From NCBI GenBank assembly GCA_050943535.1, contig JBMNPJ010000017.1, positions 1-31,078 on the forward strand: 31,078 nt of DNA. Direction: 5' to 3'. The stretch's first letter is position 1, and every line of letters begins with the position of its first letter. A program made the translations under genes and the position numbers. Positions 14,607-21,136 of this stretch are shown in pieces. A model generated the notes under the pieces. It was given only the letters and a program-made list of their open reading frames with translations, was not told the DNA's origin and did no database searches. The stretch comes from Massiliimalia sp050943535. Its GTDB lineage: Bacteria; Bacillota; Clostridia; Oscillospirales; Ruminococcaceae.

Positions 14607-15079
14607 TCCTTTCCAGAGACCGACTGTTGTTGCTGGCTGCTCTGCGCCTTGTCAAACCATCCCATCACCTGCCGACGCAGCCCAAAAGGCAAAGTCTGCA
14701 AAGGATAGGTTTCTCGATCAATCTCCACAACTCCATATGGGGCATTTTCTGAGAAATACACCACGGTTCCGTTATGAAAATCCAGGCGGCAGTCATATAC
14801 CAAATTCTGTTCCTGTACCGGTGCTTTGCGAAATCCCAGCCAATTGCACCGAAACACCACACTTTTGGCGCTTTTCCCCTTTGCCACTACCTGTTCTTTC
14901 CAGGAGGTGGCGTTTTCATATCCCCACGAAGCGGTGATCTGATCTGTATCAAACGCCCCCTGAGGAAAACTGGTTTTGCTGAGAAAAAATCCCCCAATGA
15001 AAGCCACAACCACCAAAAGAGCCAAAATGCCCAAAATCATACGAAAGCGGCGTTTTCGCCGTGCCTTTTTTAAAGCCAA
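14603..15079 (-). CDS. Membrane-anchored hypothetical protein (158 aa)
   Basis: Family not recognised. A basic N-terminus (KKARRKRRFR) precedes a single helix at about residues 13-34, so it is anchored with the rest outside. The exterior part (GAFDTDQITASWGYENATSW, a Trp/Tyr-rich beta pattern, YGVVEIDRETYPL) looks like a small beta domain. Start is TTG at 15079, behind AAAGGAAGAGACAGG; no ATG occurs before the membrane helix. It heads the operon continuing into the acetyltransferase with ATGA coupling. A promoter with extended -10 lies at 15113-15142. Confidence 0.75.
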   Translation of the reverse strand: MALKKARRKRRFRMILGILALLVVVAFIGGFFLSKTSFPQGAFDTDQITASWGYENATSWKEQVVAKGKSAKSVVFRCNWLGFRKAPVQEQNLVYDCRLDFHNGTVVYFSENAPYGVVEIDRETYPLQTLPFGLRRQVMGWFDKAQSSQQQQSVSGKE

Positions 15080-15112
15080 ACCTGTCTCTTCCTTTCCCCC
15101 GCAATTATCTTT

Positions 15113-15142
15113 AGTATATCATCCTCAAAAAGCAAATTGCAA
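15113..15142 (-). promoter_or_regulatory. Promoter of the acetyltransferase/MFS operon
   Basis: Minus strand TTGCAA (15137-15142), 18 bases, TATACT (15113-15118) with an upstream TG (GATGATATACT). Confidence 0.65.
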
Positions 15143-15157
15143 CCAAAATCTGTTGTT

Positions 15158-15643
15158 TTACCGGATGGAATTTTCCTGTTTTCCTTTGGATTCCAGTTCC
15201 AGCAACATCTGCTTTCGCTCCAGCCCTGCGGCATATCCGGTCAAAGTTCCGTCTGCTCCCACAACCCGGTGGCAGGGTACCACAATTAGTAGAGGATTGC
15301 GGTGATTTGCCATTCCCACTGCCCGGCAGGCTTTGGGATTCCCGATCTGACAGGCAATCTGCCCATAGGTGCGGGTCTCCCCGTAGGGAATGGTTTGAAG
15401 CGCCGCCCACACCTTTTTCTGAAACGGAGTTCCCGCTGGTGCCAGCGGCAGGTCAAATTCCTGGCGTTTCCCTTCAAAATACTCTGTCAGCTGACGGATG
15501 GTTTCCTGAATCGCCGGCGTGCATTTTACATTTTGGATATTTTCTTCTACTTTATCCACTGTGTAAATCTCAAGAATCCATCCTTCCTGCTCCACAATCC
15601 GCACCCAGCCGATCGGCAGGTGACACCATCCATACTGTTTCAA
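15158..15643 (-). CDS. ogt: Methylated-DNA--protein-cysteine S-methyltransferase (161 aa)
   Basis: Suicide repair protein that takes the alkyl group from O6-methylguanine onto its own cysteine. The active site VVPCHRVVGADG has Cys124; the helix-turn-helix IPYGETRTYGQIACQIG (about 85-101) with the GMANHRNP stretch holds the DNA-binding Arg and Asn. The tail GYAAGLERKQMLLELE is canonical. The N-terminal domain is short, as in Ogt/MGMT, with no Ada regulator part. The start is TTG at 15643, eight bases after AAGGAGG. A TGCTATACT promoter box lies at 15687-15694. Confidence 0.95.
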   Translation of the reverse strand: MKQYGWCHLPIGWVRIVEQEGWILEIYTVDKVEENIQNVKCTPAIQETIRQLTEYFEGKRQEFDLPLAPAGTPFQKKVWAALQTIPYGETRTYGQIACQIGNPKACRAVGMANHRNPLLIVVPCHRVVGADGTLTGYAAGLERKQMLLELESKGKQENSIR

Positions 15644-15686
15644 ACCAGCTGCCTCCTTTTTCTCCCAACGTTGCCATATTGGATTC

Positions 15687-15695
15687 AGTATAGCA
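15687..15695 (-). promoter_or_regulatory. Promoter of ogt (extended -10)
   Basis: ATGCTATACT on the minus strand, TATACT at 15687-15692 with TG one base upstream; -35 weak. Confidence 0.45.
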
Positions 15696-15722
15696 TATTT
15701 CCTCTTAATTTGCTATCAGTGA

Positions 15723-15751
15723 TTGAAACTCCCCAGTTTTTGTGATACACT
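15723..15751 (+). promoter_or_regulatory. Promoter of the XRE-regulator operon
   Basis: TTGAAA (15723-15728), 17 bases, TACACT (15746-15751), with TG before the -10 (TTGTGATACACT). The leader to 15889 is 130 bases and contains a possible TTTGCAGGG/CCCTGTGCAAA hairpin (about 15800-15828). Confidence 0.65.
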
Positions 15752-15888
15752 GAGGATGAAAAGGCGGAGTCTCCCCAAAATACTGCTCCGCAAAGATTCT
15801 TTGCAGGGATATACTGCCCTGTGCAAAGAGGATTTGCTGGACGGTTTCCGTTTCCGGGGATAGAATGAAAGCCGAAGGAGGCAGTTTC

Positions 15889-16626
15889 ATGAAACTTGGA
15901 GAAACCATTTCTTCTATCCGAAAAAACCACAATATGACCCAGGAGGAATTTGCCCAAATCTTTCATGTAACCCGGCAGACGATCTCACACTGGGAAACGG
16001 AAAAAAGCTATCCAGACCTGCAAACTCTGGTTCGTATCAGCGACCGGTTTCAGATTTCTCTGGATACCATGCTCAAGGAGGACACCGCCATGGTACAAAC
16101 AATGGACAGGGACATTGCATTCAGCAAACTCATTCGAAAATACACAAGGCCGCTTCTTGCTCTACTGCTGAGCGCAGCGGCGGCTGTCCTGATTGCAGGG
16201 GTAATTTATGGCGGTGTATGGAGCAGCAGGAAAAGTCATCTGGAAGAGCGATTCCAAACGGGAGCAGCACAGGCAGGATTTTCGTACAGCCAAGAGCTGG
16301 GATATTATACCATGGTGCCGGAAGATTGCCCGGATGCCCTATTCACTCTTCCCAACCAGTCCATGCCCCCCTATTGGGATTTTACTCTAGACTTTCACGC
16401 TGAGCAGCTTACCTGCCAGCTAGCCGTGCCAGAGGGTTCCCTGATTTTAAGCTGGACAGATCGGGGCAAAGGATTTGAAAGCAGCCTGTCTTTCCGCGGG
16501 AAAGACGGAAACTATCTAATTGAGGAATTGGATGGAGAAAAGCTGCAGGAGCTTTCACAGCCCTACAGTCAGGTGCTTTCACAGCTGCGGGCACAGGGAG
16601 ATGAAATTTGCCAGCGGGTTTACTGA
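15889..16626 (+). CDS. Membrane-anchored XRE-family regulator (245 aa)
   Basis: An N-terminal Cro/C1 helix-turn-helix (about residues 5-60; MTQEEFAQIFHVTRQTISHW and YPDLQTLVRISDRF) is joined through a short linker to a membrane helix (about 87-110) and an extracytoplasmic domain of about 130 residues with Trp/Tyr-rich beta strands. This resembles Firmicute XRE-TM regulators thought to sense envelope or extracellular signals. ATG 15889 follows AAGGAGG at seven bases; an ATG eight codons upstream lacks a site. Followed 50 bp later by the uracil-DNA glycosylase gene. The sensed signal and targets are unknown. Confidence 0.85.
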   Translation: MKLGETISSIRKNHNMTQEEFAQIFHVTRQTISHWETEKSYPDLQTLVRISDRFQISLDTMLKEDTAMVQTMDRDIAFSKLIRKYTRPLLALLLSAAAAVLIAGVIYGGVWSSRKSHLEERFQTGAAQAGFSYSQELGYYTMVPEDCPDALFTLPNQSMPPYWDFTLDFHAEQLTCQLAVPEGSLILSWTDRGKGFESSLSFRGKDGNYLIEELDGEKLQELSQPYSQVLSQLRAQGDEICQRVY

Positions 16627-16676
16627 GATGATTACTGCCTGTCTTTTGCCTGTTTCCTTAACAGGAGGTGAATCGT

Positions 16677-17252
16677 ATGCATACCTGGGAAGAACTCAAC
16701 GGATTTTGTCTGCAGTGCCGCCGGTGTCCTTTATGGGAAACCCGAACACAGGTGATTGTAGGCGAAGGTGACCCACACGCCATCATTATGCTGGTGGGAG
16801 AAGCTCCCGGCGAACAGGAAGATCTCATCGGCCGTCCCTTTGTGGGCCCATCGGGACAGCTTTTGAGCAAAATGCTGGCATCGGTCGGGCTGAAACGGGA
16901 AAAAATCTATCTGACCAATGTGGTAAAATGCCGCCCGCCCCAAAATCGGGAACCACGTGCCAAAGAGCAGGAAGCCTGTCTGCACTATCTGCGGTATCAG
17001 GTGCGGCTCATTAAGCCAAAAATTATTGTCTGCCTGGGTAGAGTTGCAGCACAGGCGCTGATTGACCCAAAATTCCGCATTACCAAAGAACACGGTGTCT
17101 GGCAGGAGGAAAAAGGATTCTGGATGATGGCAACCTATCACCCCTCTGCCCTGCTTCGATATCCAGAACATAAGCCAGAGGCATACGAGGACTTAAAATC
17201 CCTCCGGGCAAAATTGGAAGAAGTAGAGTCTTCCATGAGACAGGAACTTTAA
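16677..17252 (+). CDS. Uracil-DNA glycosylase, family 4 (Fe-S type) (191 aa)
   Basis: Removes uracil from DNA to start base-excision repair. Motif A GEAPGEQEDLIGRPFVGPSG (about residues 41-60) and motif B YHPSALLR (about 154-161) are typical of family 4 enzymes. Four cysteines at 14, 17, 85 and 101 (CRRC, VKCRPPQNR, EACLHYL) are placed as in the [4Fe-4S] ligands of characterised family 4 members. ATG 16677 is eight bases after AGGAGG; the upstream GTG overlaps that site. A small CCTGTT/AACAGG hairpin (about 16650-16666) lies just before the ribosome site. Confidence 0.93.
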   Translation: MHTWEELNGFCLQCRRCPLWETRTQVIVGEGDPHAIIMLVGEAPGEQEDLIGRPFVGPSGQLLSKMLASVGLKREKIYLTNVVKCRPPQNREPRAKEQEACLHYLRYQVRLIKPKIIVCLGRVAAQALIDPKFRITKEHGVWQEEKGFWMMATYHPSALLRYPEHKPEAYEDLKSLRAKLEEVESSMRQEL

Positions 17253-17310
17253 AAATGCGCAAGAGAAAAAGTACTGTTTTTACAGCAAGAAGCACAGAGA
17301 GGAAAGTGCT

Positions 17311-17961
17311 ATGAAAATCGCCAACATAAAGAAAAAATCCTGGATTATTTTATTGAGCATCCTTGCCGCAGCAGTCCTGTTAGGCGGCACAGCATTCGCC
17401 CTGAATTCCAACGAAATTCTCTCTCAGGAAGACTGGTACCGGCAGTTGGGCGCTGCGGAAGCAAAGGGGCTTCTTTCTGATTCCGACTCCAACCAAGTCT
17501 ACATGCAGGGTGACACCATCACCCTTTACACCAAGGATGTCCGGCAGCGAGCAGAGCGATATGCGCTGTTCCAGAAGGAAAATCCCGAAGAAGAAGCGGT
17601 TCGGTCTCTGCTTTCAGACCTAGCCTTTGAAAAGGCCGCTTTGGAAGCAGGCTATACTGTTACCGACGAAGAATTGGATCAGTATCTTCGGGAGATGCGC
17701 GAGGGCATTGAGCAGGCAGAAAACTATGCTGATTATCTCACTTATATTGAGGGAACCGGCATGAACGAGGATGACTATTGGGCAAGCCTGGCTCCTTCTT
17801 ACAAACAGCAGATGCTGATCGGAAAATATCTGAATCCTTTACATGAACAGTTTTATCAGGACCACGCCGATGAAGAAAACCTGAGCCAAAAATGGGAACA
17901 GGAAAAGCAGAAAATGGCAGAGAAAATTTTGAAAAAAGATCATGTGAAAAAGGTGCGTTAA
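17311..17961 (+). CDS. Secreted SurA_N-like protein without a visible PPIase domain (216 aa)
   Basis: An N-terminal signal anchor (KKKSWIILLSILAAAVLLGG, about 8-27) precedes an extracytoplasmic helical region. Residues about 85-130 (FQKENPEEEAVRSLLSDLAF, ALEAGYTVTDEELDQYL) match the SurA N-terminal/PrsA chaperone pattern 'L...a.e.G..vtdeEl...l'. No parvulin-type proline isomerase domain is present, so it is a chaperone-only variant or partial relative. ATG 17311 follows GAGAGGAAAG. It ends right before a strong terminator and lies 58 bp behind the glycosylase; co-transcription is plausible. Confidence 0.78.
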   Translation: MKIANIKKKSWIILLSILAAAVLLGGTAFALNSNEILSQEDWYRQLGAAEAKGLLSDSDSNQVYMQGDTITLYTKDVRQRAERYALFQKENPEEEAVRSLLSDLAFEKAALEAGYTVTDEELDQYLREMREGIEQAENYADYLTYIEGTGMNEDDYWASLAPSYKQQMLIGKYLNPLHEQFYQDHADEENLSQKWEQEKQKMAEKILKKDHVKKVR

Positions 17962-18000
17962 AAAAGAGGGATGCTGCTTTTAGCAGCATCCCTCTTTTGG
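17962..18000 (+). terminator. Bidirectional intrinsic terminator
   Basis: Perfect 16 bp stem AAAAGAGGGATGCTGC-tttta-GCAGCATCCCTCTTTT, directly after the SurA_N-like gene. Confidence 0.9.
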
Positions 18001-18033
18001 TCATAAAGTATATTTAGCGGCAAGGTGCCGCCC

Positions 18034-18075
18034 CCACTGACGCTACGCTCATATTCAGGCAGCTTTGTTACTTAA
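18034..18075 (-). repeat. Dispersed structured intergenic repeat, copy E (partial)
   Basis: Minus strand AAGCTGCCTGAATATGAGCG then TAGCGTCAGTGG, followed by GCGGCACC/TGCCGC, as in copy C. Only the core-proximal half is recognisable. Confidence 0.6.
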
Positions 18076-18314
18076 TAAACCTGTAACTGTTTTTACTTAG
18101 GAAATACAATTTTCATATCGTATTACAGGAACAGGGGAAATTTATTGAAAGCACAGCATGATATCTCTATGCCATATTTTCGAAAGCCGTATCGAGAGGG
18201 GGTAGCCGCGCTTTGCGGCGATCCCACTCCCCCTGCAAGCCCTTCCGGCATTTGAGGAATGGTCTTTTGGTTCGTTTTCTTCCATAAGAAAATGAACAAC
18301 CATCTGCGGTGGAG

Positions 18315-18395
18315 CACTAACGCTACGCTCGTGTTCTGTCAACTGAGAGGAAAACACTTGATATTCCCACACTACTGACAAAGTTCGTGCCGAAG
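18315..18395 (-). repeat. Dispersed structured intergenic repeat, copy D
   Basis: Minus strand CTTCGGCACGAACTTTGTCA...CTCTCAGTTGACAGAACACG then AGCGTAGCGTTAGTG. It begins immediately after the stop of the YitT gene and matches copy A in its middle (ATATCAAGT). Confidence 0.75.
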
Positions 18396-18405
18396 GTGGG
18401 CATTT

Positions 18406-19251
18406 TTACACCCTGTCCAGAGTAAATCCTTTTCCGCCCACCTCGTCCACATGGGAAACAATGACAAAAGCGGTGGGGTCAATACTGCTGATACAAGCCC
18501 GCACTGCCGGTAATTTTCGGTAAGGTACTACGGTCAGCAAAATACGGGAGTCCTGTTCGGTGTATCCCTTTTCGCTGTACAACATGGTAACGCCTGCATC
18601 CAGCTGATGCAGCACTGTCTGACGAATTTCCTCGTACCGGTCGCTGACCACTACAATCTGGCTGAGGCTTGCGCCGGCAGTCAGTGTTTTGTTCAGCAAA
18701 ATAGAGCTGAGTGCAGATGCCACTACCCCATAGAAAATTTGCGTTACATCCCGCGCAGGAATCTGCAGAATCAAAACAGTCAGATCAATGGCATACAACA
18801 CAATATGCACCGGAATATGAAACTTTTTGTTGACAATCAAGGCAAGAATATCCACTCCGCCGCTGGAAGCTCCCGCTCGGATGACAATCCCAATTCCCAA
18901 ACCAATCAGGCACCCTGCAATAACGCAGGCCGCCAATGGATCCGGCATCCAACCCTGCAGCATTTCGCACTGCTCAAAGATACGCAGAAAAATAGGAAAT
19001 ACCAGGGTAGAGCCCAGCGTCGTCAAAGCAAATCCTCTGCCCAGCACTGCCCAGCCGGACAAAAACAAAATTCCGTTTGCCGCAGCAACACCAAAGCTTA
19101 CGGGGATATGAAAATAATTCTGCAAAACAACGCCCAACCCGCTGACGCCGCCTACTACAATGTTGTGATCCAACAGCAGGGTTCCTACGGCAAAAGCGAT
19201 CAGCAGATTGCCTACTAAGATAGATATGGTACATGAGATTTTCTTTTTCAT
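18406..19251 (-). CDS. YitT/DUF2179 family membrane protein (281 aa)
   Basis: Five to six hydrophobic helices in the first 190 residues carry the two internal repeats typical of YitT (DUF161): NIVVGGVSGLGVVLQNYFHI and RAGASSGGVDILALIVNKKF. The cytosolic DUF2179 domain follows (about 195-281; GVTMLYSEKGYTEQDSRILL, DPTAFVIVSHVDEVGGKGF). Family members are common in Firmicutes and of unsettled function. ATG 19251 has AAAGGAAAGG upstream; the longer frame to 19305 was rejected. It lies 147 bp behind the ABC operon, with a weak terminator between (19341-19363). Confidence 0.9.
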   Translation of the reverse strand: MKKKISCTISILVGNLLIAFAVGTLLLDHNIVVGGVSGLGVVLQNYFHIPVSFGVAAANGILFLSGWAVLGRGFALTTLGSTLVFPIFLRIFEQCEMLQGWMPDPLAACVIAGCLIGLGIGIVIRAGASSGGVDILALIVNKKFHIPVHIVLYAIDLTVLILQIPARDVTQIFYGVVASALSSILLNKTLTAGASLSQIVVVSDRYEEIRQTVLHQLDAGVTMLYSEKGYTEQDSRILLTVVPYRKLPAVRACISSIDPTAFVIVSHVDEVGGKGFTLDRV

Positions 19252-19340
19252 GGATTTTTCCTTTCCTTTTTGGGTTTTTGCTTGTGTTTTTAAATTCAGT
19301 GCCACCTGAAGAATCGCCGTATCCTATCCATTCACAGGGT

Positions 19341-19363
19341 GCAAAAACTGGTTTTATCCAGTC
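19341..19363 (-). terminator. Possible terminator after the ABC operon
   Basis: ACTGG-ataaa-ACCAGT-type hairpin followed by TTTTGC on the minus strand; short stem. Confidence 0.45.
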
Positions 19364-19398
19364 TTTGTTTCCTTTGACGAATAGAATACAGCGATTTT

Positions 19399-20340
19399 TT
19401 ATGGGGTTTCTTCCTGATTTTGTTCTTGGGATTCTTCTGGAGGAATCGCTTCAATCACAATTTGTTTTTGATCTTTAAATTCCATACGAAGTTTGTCCTT
19501 ATGGGTCACATGCATGGCATCCAGATATTCTTTCGGCAGCTGGATGCGTCCTGCCCTGTCCATAACCACCAATTCTTCGTGGCTGTCCTCGTCCAAGAAA
19601 CGTCCCATTTCACTGATGGCACTGGAATATTTGTGCCGCCGGATAAACTCACTGCTGGTCTTTCCATCCCGAATGGCCACCACACGGTTTACCTTTCGGG
19701 AAAGGGACATATCGTGGGTTACAATGATAATGGTAGTTCCCAGGGTTTCGTTAATATCCCGGAACACTTGCAGAATCTGGTCGGAAGTTTTTCCGTCCAC
19801 TGCTCCTGTTGGTTCGTCTGCCAAAATCATTTTAGGCTGGTTTGCCAAAGCAATGGCGATGGCCACCCTCTGCTGTTCCCCACCGGACATTTCCTGCAGT
19901 TTATTATCTTTTCGGTGTTCCAGCCCCACCATGCGCAAAAGTTCCTGGCTGCGCTGATGATCTTCGGCGCTTAACCGCCCATGCCCAATCCGCATAATCA
20001 GCTCTACATTTTCTGTAGCGGTCAGATAAGGCACCAGGTTTCGGGCATTGTTCTGCCAGACAAATCCCACCGTATCCCGGCGGTAACGGATCAAGTCCTT
20101 GTCTTTAATTTTATTCATATTGATGCCGTTGACAAACAAAGTCCCTGCGGTGGGGCGGTCCAATCCCCCAAGCATATTGAGCAGGGTGGATTTTCCGCTT
20201 CCGCTGTTTCCGATAATGCCAACCAGCTCTCCTGCGTTAACGGTGAGATCCAATCCCTGCAAAGCCAATACTTCGGTTTCTTTAGTCTTATAGATTTTCA
20301 CCAGGTTTTCGCAGGATACCATTACTGTATCAGTAGTCAT
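19399..20340 (-). CDS. ABC transporter ATPase (MacB/LolD type) with AbrB-like C-terminal tail (313 aa)
   Basis: Nucleotide-binding subunit of the FtsX-type system. Walker A GNSGSGKST (44-52), Q-loop VWQNN (94-98), signature MSGGEQQR (151-158), Walker B MILADEPTG (171-179) and H-loop THD (208-210). After the ATPase core, residues about 255-298 read EELVVMDRAGRIQLPKEYLD, then KDKLRMEF, matching the AbrB/SpoVT swapped-hairpin pattern 'v..d..GRi.lPkel...l...d.l.....'. The end is acidic. ATG 20340 follows GGGGAGG at six bases and overlaps the partner ATPase by 11 bp. Adaptor, permease and second ATPase lie upstream in the same operon. Dimerisation or regulation by the tail is inferred. Confidence 0.9.
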   Translation of the reverse strand: MTTDTVMVSCENLVKIYKTKETEVLALQGLDLTVNAGELVGIIGNSGSGKSTLLNMLGGLDRPTAGTLFVNGINMNKIKDKDLIRYRRDTVGFVWQNNARNLVPYLTATENVELIMRIGHGRLSAEDHQRSQELLRMVGLEHRKDNKLQEMSGGEQQRVAIAIALANQPKMILADEPTGAVDGKTSDQILQVFRDINETLGTTIIIVTHDMSLSRKVNRVVAIRDGKTSSEFIRRHKYSSAISEMGRFLDEDSHEELVVMDRAGRIQLPKEYLDAMHVTHKDKLRMEFKDQKQIVIEAIPPEESQEQNQEETP

Positions 20341-21028
20341 CCACAACCTCCCCGTCCCGCAGACTGTATACCGTGTCTGCCACTTCCATCATGTTTGGGT
20401 CGTGGGTGGTCATGACAACGGTCATCTGCTGTTCTTCAATCAGATCCTTAAATAATTTTACCATATGCAGCGCAGTTGCGGTATCCAGTTCTGCTGTCGG
20501 TTCATCCGCAAAGATGATCCGGGGGCTGTGTGCCAGTGCGCGGGCAATGGCAATTCGCTGCTGCTCCCCGCCGGAGAGTTCGCCCGGCAGATGCTTCATT
20601 CGTTTGCCCAGTCCCACCAGGTTTAAATACCGCTGTGCCAGTTCCCGATGTTCCCCATAAGGCACCCCTGCCATACGAAGCCCAAATTCCACATTTTCCA
20701 TAGCAGTCATCTGACTCATCAAGGCCACCGCTTGGAAAATAATACCGATATCTTTTCTGCGGAACTGGTTTTTCTGTTCTTCGGAAAATTGAGTGATATC
20801 CTGGTCTCCGTATAAAATGGTGCCGGAGGTGGGGGTATCCAGGGTGCTGAGCAGATTAATCAGGGTGGTTTTTCCGGAACCGGATCGTCCCCGCAGTACG
20901 GTCAGCTGTCCTGGATAAATGGGGATGCTAATCTGGTTTACTGCTTTTACCTGGGTGTCTCCCACTGTGTAAAACCGGCACAGTTCCCGGGTCTGCAAAA
21001 TCGGTTCAACTTTTTTCTTCTCTTCCAT
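20330..21028 (-). CDS. ABC transporter ATPase, MacB/LolD type (232 aa)
   Basis: Walker A GRSGSGKTT (47-55), Q-loop IIFQAVALM, signature LSGGEQQR, Walker B IIFADEPTAELD and H-loop TTHDPNMM are all intact. Length is standard, without the extra tail of its neighbour. ATG 21028 has AAAGGAG seven bases before it; the frame continues upstream to 21085 without a site. It probably pairs with the second ATPase as a heterodimer serving the permease encoded just upstream (108 bp gap). Confidence 0.92.
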   Translation of the reverse strand: MEEKKKVEPILQTRELCRFYTVGDTQVKAVNQISIPIYPGQLTVLRGRSGSGKTTLINLLSTLDTPTSGTILYGDQDITQFSEEQKNQFRRKDIGIIFQAVALMSQMTAMENVEFGLRMAGVPYGEHRELAQRYLNLVGLGKRMKHLPGELSGGEQQRIAIARALAHSPRIIFADEPTAELDTATALHMVKLFKDLIEEQQMTVVMTTHDPNMMEVADTVYSLRDGEVVDDY

Positions 21029-21136
21029 GAAAACTCCTTTCGCAGCAGGACAGCCCGCACATTGGCCGGTCTGCCCTGTTCCCATTGCCGGTATGGTTCC
21101 GGCTGTACTGCTTGTATGTTTTAAAATTTGCCGTTT

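Larger units (their letters stand above)
18001..18405. repeat. Gene-free spacer with dispersed repeats and hairpins
   Basis: Holds partial copy E (about 18034-18075) and full copy D (18315-18395) of the dispersed repeat. Also GCGGCA-AGG-TGCCGC (about 18018-18032), a GC-rich hairpin GGGGG...CCGC-gcttt-GCGG...CCCCC (about 18196-18233) and GTTCGTTTTCTT-ccat-AAGAAAATGAAC (18270-18297). ATAAAGTATATT at 18003-18014 recurs at 27717-27728. The open frame on the minus strand at 18142-18381 runs through these repeats and is not credible as a gene. Confidence 0.7.

Noticed and set aside
18142..18381. Open frame of 79 codons on the minus strand
   Set aside because: Runs through dispersed repeat D and two hairpins, with no family resemblance and no ribosome site.
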